The notes below the pieces were generated by a model, which did no database searches, had not been told where the DNA came from, and saw nothing but the letters and a program-made list of their open reading frames with translations. The position numbers were made by a program, and so were the translations under genes. From the NCBI GenBank assembly GCA_963813435.1, contig CAWEYY010000002.1:620001-684000 (forward strand): a DNA stretch of 64,000 bases, read 5' to 3'. Position 1 is the first letter of the stretch. Each line of letters opens with the position of its first letter. Shown piece after piece: positions 16,728 through 25,268 of the stretch. This DNA is from AC-32 sp963813435 (GTDB taxonomy: Bacteria; Actinomycetota; Thermoleophilia; Gaiellales; Gaiellaceae).

Positions 16728-18550
16728 TAGTCGAGGATCGTGACGACGCCGGTCGAGCCGTCGACGCGGACCGTCTGCCCTGTCTTGATCTCGGCGGTCG
16801 CGCGCCCGGTGCCGACGACCGCGGGCAGGCCGTACTCGCGGCAGACGATCGCCGCGTGCGACATCACGCCGCCGATGTCGGTCACGACCGCCCTGACGCT
16901 CGAGAAGATCGGCGCCCAGGCCGGCGACGTGATCGGGCACACGAGCACGTCTCCGTCGCGGACCGCCGCGATCTGCTCGACGTCGATCACGACCCGCGCG
17001 GTTCCCTCGACGACACCCGGCGAGGCCGCCGCGCCGGTCAACCGCCCTCCGCCCTCCTCGGCGCTTGCCCACTCCTGGACGCGCTGCGTCGTGACGCCCC
17101 AGAGCATGATGCTCATCGGATCGGTGATCGCCTCGGGCGTCACGCCGAGCGCGGGCGGCGGCTTCCAGTCTGCGAGCTTCTCGAGCAGCTCCTTGCGGCG
17201 CGCGGCGATCGGTGGCCAGTGCTTCGGGCCGAGCGCCTCGCCGCCGGTCGCCCAGGTCAGGACGAGCTCGTCGAGCGCCTGTCCAACCTCGTGGCGGCCG
17301 AGCTGGAAGACGTCTTCGGTGTCCTCCAGGAACCCGTGCTTCGCGAGCAGCGCGCCGAACTCGCGCACCTTGTTCCACCAGCGCGTGAGGAACCAGTAGT
17401 CGCAGTAGAACTTGTGCTCCTCGACGTACGGGAAAACCATCCGCGAGAGGCCGAGCAGCTCCTTGAACGTCGTGCGCGTCTCCTCGTCGAGCAGCGCCCC
17501 GTACTCCTCCGCCAGCCGCTCGCGCTCGCGGGCGAGCTCCTCGCTCGGGCGTTCGACCTGCTCACCCTCGTTCAGCGCCCGCACGTGACCGACGATCGAG
17601 GCGTAGGCGATGGTCGGGTCGTCGTACCAGCTGCCGTAGTAGTGGTAGAGCCCGTCGCCGGTGGCCATGTTGAACCACGGGTCCTTGATCTTCTCGAGCT
17701 CCTCGAGCCAGGCCTTTCCCGCGTCGCTCAGCTCGAGCTCGGCGTCGATCTCCGCGGGCGAGCGGCCCTCGACGAACGCGCCGTCCACGCCGGTCTCGAT
17801 CGCGATCTTGGCCAGCTTGCGAAGCTCCGTGCTGGGCCTGAACAGGATCACGTCGATCCCGGCGACCATCTGTGCGATGTGCTGGTCCGGGATGTCCGGC
17901 AGGTTGGTCTTGCAGAAGTCCGAGAACGTGACGTAGGCGCCGTAGCCCAGGAGCAGCAGCTCGAAGTGGTGCTGCCACATGAGGTCGCCGCAGCGCAGCG
18001 TCCGGTCGTACGCGGAGAGGAGCTCGTAGAACGCGGTGTTCCGGTCGTCCTCGAGCATCAGCTCGTCCGGCTCGTACTCGGGGAGGTCGGGGACGGGAAG
18101 GTCGGTGATCTCCGCGATCAGCTCCTCCATCTTCACCTTCCACTTCGCGTAGATCTCGTCCCAGTGCTCGAAGTAGTAGCCCGCGCGCCGCTGGAAGTAC
18201 TCGACGCGCTCGCCGATCTTGGCCGGGTCGGTGACCGGGTTGCCCGAGATGTAGACGTAGCCGTTGAGGATCCGGTAGTCGATCCCCATCGCGGGCGGCA
18301 CCGCGAAGAAGCGGTTCTGCCACTCGCCGACGGCCTGGTAGGGCGAGTCGATCGCGTGAACGTCGAACGCGGGCATCGGCACCGGGAAGTGCATCGAGTT
18401 CCAGAACCAGAACCGGTTCTCGTCCTTCTCGCGCCGCCGCTCGTCGAAGAACGTGTGGTACGGGTACATCTCCTCCCAGCCCTCGCAGCCGGGCGGAGTC
18501 TCGATCTCGTACGGGCTCGGGAAGGCGGACGTCTGCGTCGGCGCGGCCAT
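16727..18550 (-). CDS. PEP-utilising mobile-domain protein, phenylphosphate synthase alpha-like (607 aa)
   Basis: Length and order match the 70-kDa subunit of phenylphosphate synthase: a family-specific N-terminus (CEGWEEMYPYHTFF), a long central domain, then the swivelling phosphohistidine domain with GGVMSHAAIVCREYGLPAVVG, placing the phosphorylated His at 565. In the Thauera enzyme the two subunits transfer the beta-phosphoryl of ATP through this His to phenol. The substrate here is unknown but an aromatic or enolisable alcohol is plausible. Start ATG has GGAGGAG upstream. It is the first gene of the operon. Confidence 0.75.
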   Translation of the reverse strand: MAAPTQTSAFPSPYEIETPPGCEGWEEMYPYHTFFDERRREKDENRFWFWNSMHFPVPMPAFDVHAIDSPYQAVGEWQNRFFAVPPAMGIDYRILNGYVYISGNPVTDPAKIGERVEYFQRRAGYYFEHWDEIYAKWKVKMEELIAEITDLPVPDLPEYEPDELMLEDDRNTAFYELLSAYDRTLRCGDLMWQHHFELLLLGYGAYVTFSDFCKTNLPDIPDQHIAQMVAGIDVILFRPSTELRKLAKIAIETGVDGAFVEGRSPAEIDAELELSDAGKAWLEELEKIKDPWFNMATGDGLYHYYGSWYDDPTIAYASIVGHVRALNEGEQVERPSEELARERERLAEEYGALLDEETRTTFKELLGLSRMVFPYVEEHKFYCDYWFLTRWWNKVREFGALLAKHGFLEDTEDVFQLGRHEVGQALDELVLTWATGGEALGPKHWPPIAARRKELLEKLADWKPPPALGVTPEAITDPMSIMLWGVTTQRVQEWASAEEGGGRLTGAAASPGVVEGTARVVIDVEQIAAVRDGDVLVCPITSPAWAPIFSSVRAVVTDIGGVMSHAAIVCREYGLPAVVGTGRATAEIKTGQTVRVDGSTGVVTILD

Positions 18551-18579
18551 GGGCTCTCCTCCGTCGGGGCTCGGGCCTG

Positions 18580-18585
18580 TATATA
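18580..18585 (+). promoter_or_regulatory. Candidate -10 hexamer (TATATA) of a near-leaderless transcript
   Basis: TATATA ends ten bases before the ATG at 18596 and there is no ribosome-binding site, so transcription would begin about four bases before the start codon. The 45-base gap also has to hold the promoter of the divergent phosphotransfer operon. Confidence 0.35.
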
Positions 18586-18595
18586 GCAACCGCCG

Positions 18596-19516
18596 ATGCG
18601 GATCATCCGACAGCACGCCCTCGGCGGGCCTGATGTGCTCCAGCTCGAGGCGCTGCCTCGCCCCGAGCCGGGCCCGGGCGAGGTGCTCGTGCGCCAGGCC
18701 GCGGCCGGCGTTAACCCCGTGGACTGGAAGGTGCGGGCTCGCGGAGGGTTCCTCGGCGAGCCGCCGTTCACCGTGGGGTGGGACGTCGCGGGCGTGGTCG
18801 AGGAGGGCGAGGGATTCGAGCCCGGCGAGCGCGTGTTCGGAATGCCGCGCTTCCCCGGCGAGGCTGCGGCGTACGCGGAGTACGTGACCGCGCCGGCCGA
18901 CGAGCTCGCGCGGATCCCCGAGGGCCTGAGCGACGTCGAGGCCGGAGCGCTGCCGCTCGCCGGGCTGACTGCGTGGCAGGCGCTCGTCGATACCGCCGAT
19001 GTGCAGCCGGGCCAGCGCGTGCTGATCCTCGCGGCCGCGGGCGGAGTCGGACACCTGGCGGTGCAGATCGCCAAGGCGCGGGGCGCGTACGTGATCGGCA
19101 CCGCGCGCTTCGTCAAGGAGGCGTTCCTGTACGAGCTCGGCGCGGACGAGGCAGTCGACTACACGAGCGACGCCGTGGAGAGCGTGGTGTCGGACGTCGA
19201 CGTGGTGCTCGACCTCGTCGGCGGCGAGTCGAGTGCACCGACGATCGCGTGCCTCCGCGACGGCGGGCTCTACATCGCCGTGCCCTCGGCGTCGGCGCTC
19301 GATCGCCTGAACGAGCTCGCCGGGGACCGCGTCACGGTGACCGGGATCCTGGTCCACCCGGACCGGGCCGGTCTCGAAGGGCTCTCAGCTCTCTACGAGG
19401 CGGGACAGCTGAAGGTCACCGTCGAGCAGACATTCCCGCTCGAGCAGGCCGCCCAGGCGCACGCGTGGGGCGAGACCGGCCGCACCCAGGGCAAGCTCGT
19501 CCTGACCGTCGACTAA
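18596..19516 (+). CDS. NADPH:quinone reductase-like MDR oxidoreductase (306 aa)
   Basis: Zinc-free medium-chain dehydrogenase/reductase: GroES-like domain with PGEVLVRQAAAGVNPVDWK and GWDVAGVV, then the Rossmann segment LAAAGGVGHLAVQIAK. It would reduce quinones or enones, or oxidise alcohols, with NADPH. The ATG has no ribosome site. It diverges from the phosphotransfer/biotin operon, and its stop overlaps that of the convergent membrane protein gene. Substrate unknown. Confidence 0.85.
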   Translation: MRIIRQHALGGPDVLQLEALPRPEPGPGEVLVRQAAAGVNPVDWKVRARGGFLGEPPFTVGWDVAGVVEEGEGFEPGERVFGMPRFPGEAAAYAEYVTAPADELARIPEGLSDVEAGALPLAGLTAWQALVDTADVQPGQRVLILAAAGGVGHLAVQIAKARGAYVIGTARFVKEAFLYELGADEAVDYTSDAVESVVSDVDVVLDLVGGESSAPTIACLRDGGLYIAVPSASALDRLNELAGDRVTVTGILVHPDRAGLEGLSALYEAGQLKVTVEQTFPLEQAAQAHAWGETGRTQGKLVLTVD

Positions 19517-20184
19517 ACCGTCGCCGCACGCCACATGGTCACGCCCAGGGCGACGACCACGATCATGGCGAGCAGAAAACCGAGCAGCAGGGCAACGAAC
19601 GCCGCGTCAAAGGCGAGCACCAGCACGTCACCCACGAGAACGAGGGCCGCGGCAGCGGCCGCAGCCCAGCCGATCCAGCGTCCATAGCCGCCGCCCAGCA
19701 GGATCGCCTTCGCGAGCGCCCCGAAGTAGAGCGCAAGCGCGATGAACGCCCCGAAGAAGAGCGCGTCGGTGAGGTCGCTCATACCGTCGAAGGAGGCGAC
19801 GTATCCGTTCTGCTCGCTCGCTGCGGCCTTGTGCCACGAGTCGGCGATCTCCTTGAGGTTGGCTCCCGTGACGATGGCCACCACCCCGACTGCGCCCATG
19901 ACGACCAGGAACGGCTGGGCGAGCCTGATCCAGTCCTTTCCGGGTCCCTCGGCGAACGTGCGCGCCACGATCGTCAGCGCAAGCACGGTCAGGAAGAGGC
20001 CGACGAGGTCGAGCAGCCGATCGGCCGTCCAGATCCCGCTCTCCGCAGCGAGGCGGATGTCGTGCTCGACCTTCCCGTTGCGCTGCGGCTCGAGCACCGC
20101 CGCAAGCACCTGAGCAGCCGCACCGAGAACGGCGGCGAAGGCCCCGAGGCGGAGAAGCCCCTGTTCCTGGGACATCGTCGCCAC
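19513..20184 (-). CDS. Multi-pass membrane protein (223 aa), unknown function
   Basis: About six hydrophobic helices (for example LGAFAAVLGAAAQVLAAVL, LVGLFLTVLALTIVA, FLVVMGAVGVVAIVTGA, ALFFGAFIALALYFGAL and a long C-terminal hairpin). Small polar loops, no obvious transport or catalytic motif. The start may be GTG20184 or ATG20175; neither has a clear ribosome site. The stop codon overlaps the end of the oxidoreductase gene on the other strand. Confidence 0.7.
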   Translation of the reverse strand: MATMSQEQGLLRLGAFAAVLGAAAQVLAAVLEPQRNGKVEHDIRLAAESGIWTADRLLDLVGLFLTVLALTIVARTFAEGPGKDWIRLAQPFLVVMGAVGVVAIVTGANLKEIADSWHKAAASEQNGYVASFDGMSDLTDALFFGAFIALALYFGALAKAILLGGGYGRWIGWAAAAAAALVLVGDVLVLAFDAAFVALLLGFLLAMIVVVALGVTMWRAATV

Positions 20185-20222
20185 GATACGACGCCGCCTG
20201 CGGCTTTACAATCGCCGATCGG

Positions 20223-20963
20223 ATGGCACGTTTCGTCTTCGTCCACGGCGCGTTCGGCGGGGCCTGGAGCCTCGAGCCGCTGCGGAAGCCGCTCGAGGCG
20301 GCCGGGCACACCGTCGAGACGTTCGACCTGCCCGGGGGTGGGAACGACGAGACGCCGTCCGGGGAGGTCACGCTCGCGAGCTGCGCGCAGCGTGTGTCCG
20401 AGGTGCTCGCCTCGCGCCCGGAGCCGGCGATCCTCGTCGGCTACAGCATGGGCGGCGCGATCGTCACGCAGGCGGCCTCCAACACGCCCGAGAACGTCAC
20501 GGCGCTCGTCTTCGTGACGGCGTTCATGCCGAGCGACGGCCAGAGCCTGCTCGACCTGACGCATCTCCCCGAGGGCGCCGAGGACATGATCCAGGCAAAC
20601 ATCGTGATCGACGGCGAGCCGCCGGTCGCGACGCTTCCGGACGAGGCGGCACTCCAGGCGATCTACAACTGCTGCACGACCGAGAACGCCACGATCTGCG
20701 TGGCGCGCCAGCGACCGCAGCCGGTCGGGCCCTTCGCCGATCCGGTAAGCGTCGACGACGAGCTGCTCGCGTCGATCCCGCGCTTCTACGTCCTGACGAT
20801 GCAGGACAACTCGATCCCGCCGGCGCTCCAACGGCGGATGATCGAGGAGCACCCGTGCCGCAAGGTGGTCGAGCTCGACGCCGACCACGCGCCGGCCTAC
20901 TCGGCGACTGCCGACCTCGTCGCCGCGCTGAGCGAGTTCGCAGGCGAGCTACAGCCCGCCTAG
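20223..20963 (+). CDS. Alpha/beta hydrolase (246 aa)
   Basis: Short esterase-type hydrolase: FVFVHGAFGGAWS near the N-terminus, nucleophile elbow VGYSMGG (Ser about 78), catalytic His in LDADHAPAYS near the C-terminus. Same general family as the hydrolase at the left end of the window but with low similarity. TACAAT lies ten bases upstream of the ATG and no ribosome site is seen. Its TAG stop is the first triplet of a long palindrome. Substrate unknown. Confidence 0.85.
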   Translation: MARFVFVHGAFGGAWSLEPLRKPLEAAGHTVETFDLPGGGNDETPSGEVTLASCAQRVSEVLASRPEPAILVGYSMGGAIVTQAASNTPENVTALVFVTAFMPSDGQSLLDLTHLPEGAEDMIQANIVIDGEPPVATLPDEAALQAIYNCCTTENATICVARQRPQPVGPFADPVSVDDELLASIPRFYVLTMQDNSIPPALQRRMIEEHPCRKVVELDADHAPAYSATADLVAALSEFAGELQPA

Positions 20964-21127
20964 GAGGGTTTGGCGGAACGTCGCTCGTCGCCGGGGGGCG
21001 ATGCTCGTTCCGAGGCAAGGACGCAGGGAGCGTGCGTACCGGGAAGGTACGTGCGCGACCGAGGACGCAGCATCGGGGCGAGCAGCGCGGCTCGGCGGCT
21101 CAACCGAAGTTTCGTCAAGCCCTCCTA
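20961..21127. repeat. Imperfect palindrome of 167 bases between convergent genes
   Basis: The ends are inverted copies, TAGGAGGGTTTGGCGGAAC at the left and its near match TAGGAGGGCTTGACGAAAC on the other strand at the right. An apical inverted pair (GCGTACC / GGTACGT) lies at the centre, and AGGACGCAG occurs twice inside. The TAG stops of both convergent genes are formed by its two ends. It may act as a two-way terminator or be a mobile miniature element. Confidence 0.7.
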
Positions 21128-22786
21128 GAAGAGCCCGACCGTCCGCCCCTCCTCGTCGATGTCGACGTCGAACGCGGCCGCCTTCGCGCCGAGGCCGGGC
21201 ATGGTCATGATCTCGCCGCACAGCGGCACGAGCCAGCCCGCGCCCGTGTAGGCGCGGATGTCGCGCACGTGCAGGGTGAAGTCCTCGGGCGCGTTCAGCA
21301 GCGTCGGGTCGTCGGAGAGCGAGAGGTGCGTCTTCGCCATGCAGACCGGCAAGCGGTCGAGGCCGTGCGCCTCGAAGCGGGCGATGCTCGCCTCGGCCGG
21401 CGGCAGGAAGTGCACCTCGGTCGCACCGTAGACCCGCCTCGCGATAGTCCCGATCTTGAGCGGGATCGACTCGTCGAGCGGATAGGTCTGGGTGAAGTCG
21501 CTCGCCACCTCGGCGGCGCCGACCACCGCCTCGGCGAGCGCGGTCGCTCCGTCTCCACCGCGCTCGAACGCATCGTTCACCTCCGCCGCATGCGCGCCGT
21601 ACTCGAGCGCCAGCCGCACGACGGCGTCGAGCTCCTCGTCGGTGTCGCCCGCGAACCGGTTCACCGCCACGACCGCGGGAAGCCCGAAGGACTGGACGAT
21701 GCCGAGATGCCGGCGCAGGTTCGCCGAGCCGAGCTCGATCGCGTCGAGGCCTCCGTCGGGATCGTCGCCGTGGTGCTTGAGCGCGCGTACGGTCGCGACG
21801 AGCACGATCGCGCTCGGCGTGAGCCCGCCGACCCGGCAGACGATGTTCAGGAACTTCTCCATCCCCATGTCCGAGCCAAAGCCGCTCTCCGTGATCACGT
21901 AGTCGCCGAGCTTGAGGGCGACGCGGTCGGCGATCAGCGAGTTGTTTCCGTGCGCGATGTTGGCGAACGGGCCGCAGTGGATGAGCGCGGGCTGGGCCTC
22001 GAGGGTCTGGACGAGGTTCGGCTTGAGCGCGTCCTTGAGGATGACCGTCATCGCCCCGGCCGCGCGCAGCTGTTCGGCGGTGACCGGCTCACCCTCGAAC
22101 GTGTTCCCGACGGTGATCTCGCCGAGCCGTCGCCGCAGGTCGTCGAGGTCGCGCGAGACGGCGACGATCGCCATCACCTCCGATGCGGCCGTGATGTCGA
22201 AACCCGTCTGACGGACGTAGCCGTTCGCGCGGCCGCCGAGGCCGACGACGATGTCGCGCAGCGCGCGGTCGTTCATGTCCATGCAGCGGCGCCAGGTGAC
22301 GCTGAGCGGGTCGATCCCGAGCGTGTTCCCCTGCAGGACGTGCGCCTCGAGGATCGCGGCGAGCAGGTTGTTCGCCGCGCCGATCGCGTGGATGTCTCCG
22401 GTGAAGTGGAGGTTCAGGTCCTCCATCGGGACGACCTGCGCGTAGCCGCCGCCGCAGGCACCGCCCTTGATCCCGAACACCGGGCCGAGCGAGGCCTCGC
22501 GCAGGCACAGCACCGGCTTCTTGCCGATCTTCCCGAGGCCCTGCGTCAGCGAGACGGAGGTCGTCGTCTTCCCCTCGCCCGCTTTCGTCGGTGTGATCGC
22601 CGTCACGCCGATCAGCTTCGCGTCGGACTCGCCCTCCAGACGATCGAGGACCGAGAGGTCGATCTTGGCCTTGTGCGGGCCGTAGAGCTCGAGCTCGGCC
22701 GGCTCGAGACCGAACTCCTCCGCGATCTCGGTGACGGGACGAAGGGTCGCCGCCTGCGCGATCTCCAGGCTCGAGGGGACGCTCAC
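21125..22786 (-). CDS. fhs: Formate-tetrahydrofolate ligase (553 aa)
   Basis: Full-length enzyme of usual size. The ATP-binding PTKAGEGKTTT lies near residue 70; GPVFGIKGGACGGGYAQVVPM, HFTGDIHAIGAANN and FGSDMGMEKF are hallmark segments. It interconverts formate, ATP and THF with 10-formyl-THF. Last gene of a ten-gene operon: its GTG overlaps the stop of the reductase gene, with AAGGAGG just upstream. In methoxyaromatic degraders this step, run towards formate, recovers ATP from methyl groups; that direction is inference here. Confidence 0.95.
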   Translation of the reverse strand: MSVPSSLEIAQAATLRPVTEIAEEFGLEPAELELYGPHKAKIDLSVLDRLEGESDAKLIGVTAITPTKAGEGKTTTSVSLTQGLGKIGKKPVLCLREASLGPVFGIKGGACGGGYAQVVPMEDLNLHFTGDIHAIGAANNLLAAILEAHVLQGNTLGIDPLSVTWRRCMDMNDRALRDIVVGLGGRANGYVRQTGFDITAASEVMAIVAVSRDLDDLRRRLGEITVGNTFEGEPVTAEQLRAAGAMTVILKDALKPNLVQTLEAQPALIHCGPFANIAHGNNSLIADRVALKLGDYVITESGFGSDMGMEKFLNIVCRVGGLTPSAIVLVATVRALKHHGDDPDGGLDAIELGSANLRRHLGIVQSFGLPAVVAVNRFAGDTDEELDAVVRLALEYGAHAAEVNDAFERGGDGATALAEAVVGAAEVASDFTQTYPLDESIPLKIGTIARRVYGATEVHFLPPAEASIARFEAHGLDRLPVCMAKTHLSLSDDPTLLNAPEDFTLHVRDIRAYTGAGWLVPLCGEIMTMPGLGAKAAAFDVDIDEEGRTVGLF

Positions 22787-24315
22787 GTATCGACCTCCTT
22801 GGGTTTCGTGTTGTGGTCGCGGCCGAGGAACGTGTTCGCCCACGCACTGGTTCGCACGAGCGCGTTGTCCTTGATCACGACGGGGCCGTCGAGCATGCCC
22901 TCCTCCTCGCCGTATGCCTTGAGCCGCTCGTAGGCCTGCGACCAGATGCACTCGGTGTCGTAAACCTCGCAGAGCCCGTCGCGCGTGCCGCCGCACGGGC
23001 CGTTGCGCTGGTTCTTTGCGCACAGCGACTCGGGGCAGACGTAGGCGATCTCCGGGAGCGAGCAGTCGCCGCAGTCGCGGCAGTGGAACAGCGGCACCTT
23101 GGCCGCCTGCTCGGCGGCGTGCGCGAGCTTGCCGACCGCCTTCGGCCCCTTCTCGACCGCCCGGTAGAAGGCGCGGCCGGTCGAGAAGAGCGGCGCGTCC
23201 TCCGCAAAGACGCCGTTGTGCAGCCTCCGGCTGAAGCGGTACCTGAGCGGGACGCGCAGGTCGGTCTTCTTGCGGCGCTTCGAGTCGAGGTACGCCTCGT
23301 TCACCCGGTCGGACGAGAGCCCGGTGTCCGGGTCGGCCTCGAAGAAGTAGAACTCGCCCTCGGACGGGTAGAGGATCTCGCGCGCGACCTCCTTCCAGTC
23401 GGCGGCGAACGTGTCCGCGAGCTCGAGGATCTCGCCGAAGGTCGGGGCAGGCGTGTGGCCGCCGAGGTAGACGCCGTCGAACCCGAGGCCCCGTGCGACG
23501 GCGACGTGCTTAGCCGCCAGGTCGACGAAGAAGGACCTGCCCTTGTCTGCGCTGCCGCCGTGGCGCTCCGCGAGCTCGAGCAGCGGATCGGTGACGACGA
23601 CCCCGGGGATCTTGCCCTTGCGGAAGGCGCGCGCCGCGGTTCTCGATAGGAGGTAGACGTTCGCCAGCGCGTACAGCTCGAGACCGTCGCGACGGGTCCA
23701 GCGCAGGAGCTCGTCGTCCTTGCGCACGTCCCAGCCGATCTGGTTGATGACGAACCGAGCGCCCGCGCGCGCCTTCTTCCGCAGCTTGAAGTACTGCGGC
23801 ATGACCTCCCGCTCGTGGCGCTTGTGGTTCGTGACGACGCAGCCGAGGAAGAAGTCGGTCGGCGGGAGCTCGCCGGCCCCATCGTTGAGATCAGAGAGCA
23901 GGCTGAGCAGCCCGACCGAGTCGATGTCGAACACCGGCGCCGCGAGCCCCTTGTGGCCGGTGACCGGGTAGTCGCCCGAGAGGGCGAGGATGTTGTGGAA
24001 GCCCTCCGAGCCGAGCTGCCACGCGCGGCTCTCGAGCGCGTTGCGGTTCCAGTCCTTGCACGCCAGGTGGATGATCACTTCCTGCCCGCGCGAGATCAGG
24101 TCGGTACCGAGCGCGTCGGGCGCGAGCATCGCGTTGCCGCCCGGGTTGTCGGTGATCGAGAGCACGTCGATCCGCGGGTCGGTGCTCAGTTCGCGCGCCT
24201 GGGCCAGAAGCTCGCGGCCGCTGCCCGTCGTCAGGAGCCCGCGGCTCGTCACGAGCTCCGTCGCGACGACGAAGCGGCCCGGCTCCTCGAAAAGCTCCCG
24301 GAGAAAGGCGCTCAC
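22783..24315 (-). CDS. metF: Methylenetetrahydrofolate reductase fused to a C-terminal zinc/cysteine domain (510 aa)
   Basis: The N-terminal 300 residues are a MetF barrel (VVATELVTSRG, SITDNPGGN, HLACKDWNRNAL, NILALSGDYP). The C-terminal 200 residues carry a Cys cluster, FHCRDCGDCSLPEIAYVC followed by PESLCAKNQRNGPCGG, as in MetV-type partner proteins. This MetF-MetV fusion layout is known from acetogens and some actinobacteria. It interconverts methyl-THF and methylene-THF. It lies directly before fhs and after the extradiol gene, overlapping both by four bases (GTGA). Confidence 0.9.
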   Translation of the reverse strand: MSAFLRELFEEPGRFVVATELVTSRGLLTTGSGRELLAQARELSTDPRIDVLSITDNPGGNAMLAPDALGTDLISRGQEVIIHLACKDWNRNALESRAWQLGSEGFHNILALSGDYPVTGHKGLAAPVFDIDSVGLLSLLSDLNDGAGELPPTDFFLGCVVTNHKRHEREVMPQYFKLRKKARAGARFVINQIGWDVRKDDELLRWTRRDGLELYALANVYLLSRTAARAFRKGKIPGVVVTDPLLELAERHGGSADKGRSFFVDLAAKHVAVARGLGFDGVYLGGHTPAPTFGEILELADTFAADWKEVAREILYPSEGEFYFFEADPDTGLSSDRVNEAYLDSKRRKKTDLRVPLRYRFSRRLHNGVFAEDAPLFSTGRAFYRAVEKGPKAVGKLAHAAEQAAKVPLFHCRDCGDCSLPEIAYVCPESLCAKNQRNGPCGGTRDGLCEVYDTECIWSQAYERLKAYGEEEGMLDGPVVIKDNALVRTSAWANTFLGRDHNTKPKEVDT

Positions 24316-25268
24316 TGCTGCGGGCCGACGTCCGGTGTCCCGTAGGTGTGGAAGCTCTCGATCGTGTGCACGCCCCAGAACTGGCCGTGGGCGCGCTCCT
24401 CCTTCGTCCAGACGATCGGCTCGAAGTCCGGATCGAATACGAAATACCCGCCGTTCGTCACCTCGATGCGGTTCCCGCCCGGCTCGTACGCGTAGACGAA
24501 GAAGCCCTGCGCGATCGCATGCTTCGACGGCGCGGCCTCGATGTAGATGTCGTTCTCGACGAAGAGATCGGCGGCGCGCAGGCACTCCTCGCGGGTGTCG
24601 ACCCAGAACGCGAGGTGGTGCAGGCGGCCGTTCGACTTGTACGCATCGGCGACGTAGATCAGCTCGTGCGCCGCGATCGAGAGGCTGAGCCAGGCGCCTG
24701 CCTCGACGCCCTCGTCGAGCTCGATCCGCTCGTATAGGCGATAGCCCAGCACCTCCTCGGCGAACACGCGGTTCTCCCGCACGTTCTCCGCGAGGACGTT
24801 CACGTGGTCGAGCCGCTTGATCGCCGCGCCGCGGCCGACGTAGCGCTGCGGCTGGTTCCGCCAGAACGGCTTCATGTTCTCGGGCGCCTCGTAGCGCTCG
24901 GCCTCGTAGTAGAGCTCGAAGACGTGCCCGTCGGGGTCGGTGAAGCGGTAGGCGGGGCCGTGGCCGACGTCGCCGTCGATCCAGCCGGTGCCGCGGCCGG
25001 CGGCCTCGATCGCAGCCACACGCCGCTCGAGCGCCTCGGGGCTCCACGCGCGCAGGGCCATGTGCCCGAGCCCGGCCTCTGGCGACTCGGTCAGCTTGAG
25101 GCAGTAGCGGAGGTAGTCGCCCCAGCCGCGCAGGTAGACGGACTGCCCCTCGCGCGCCTCCTCCTCCATGCCGAGCACCTCGACGAAGAAGCGGAGGCTC
25201 TCCTCGGGCTTCGGGGTCAGCAGCTCGGCGTGGCCGATCCGCGCCAAGTCGTGCATTGCCTCTGTCAT
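24312..25268 (-). CDS. Extradiol (VOC-fold) ring-cleavage dioxygenase (318 aa)
   Basis: Two-domain vicinal-oxygen-chelate protein of catechol 2,3-dioxygenase length. Iron ligands are visible in the second domain: His in KRLDHVNV, His in GRLHHLAF and Glu in GGNRIEV; a Tyr/His-rich C-terminus follows (VHTIESFHTYG). It would cleave a catechol next to one hydroxyl group. It is followed by GalC- and GalB-like genes in the same operon, so the substrate may be a carboxylated catechol such as protocatechuate or gallate; this is inference. Confidence 0.85.
   Translation of the reverse strand: MTEAMHDLARIGHAELLTPKPEESLRFFVEVLGMEEEAREGQSVYLRGWGDYLRYCLKLTESPEAGLGHMALRAWSPEALERRVAAIEAAGRGTGWIDGDVGHGPAYRFTDPDGHVFELYYEAERYEAPENMKPFWRNQPQRYVGRGAAIKRLDHVNVLAENVRENRVFAEEVLGYRLYERIELDEGVEAGAWLSLSIAAHELIYVADAYKSNGRLHHLAFWVDTREECLRAADLFVENDIYIEAAPSKHAIAQGFFVYAYEPGGNRIEVTNGGYFVFDPDFEPIVWTKEERAHGQFWGVHTIESFHTYGTPDVGPQQ

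Noticed and set aside
18830..18850. A further repeat copy (GTGTTCGGAATGCC) near 18834
   Set aside because: It lies inside the oxidoreductase coding sequence, has one G fewer, and lacks the CCCG arm; the match is explained by the coding for RVFGMP.
16727..19357. An 876-residue reading frame running through the PEP-utilising gene and beyond
   Set aside because: The extra 270 residues lie antisense to the oxidoreductase gene and have no family resemblance. GGAGGAG before the ATG at 18550 gives the family-sized 607-residue protein.
22783..25047. A 754-residue version of the MetF-type reductase
   Set aside because: The upstream part overlaps the extradiol dioxygenase in another frame. The GTG at 24315 overlapping the dioxygenase stop gives the expected 510 residues.
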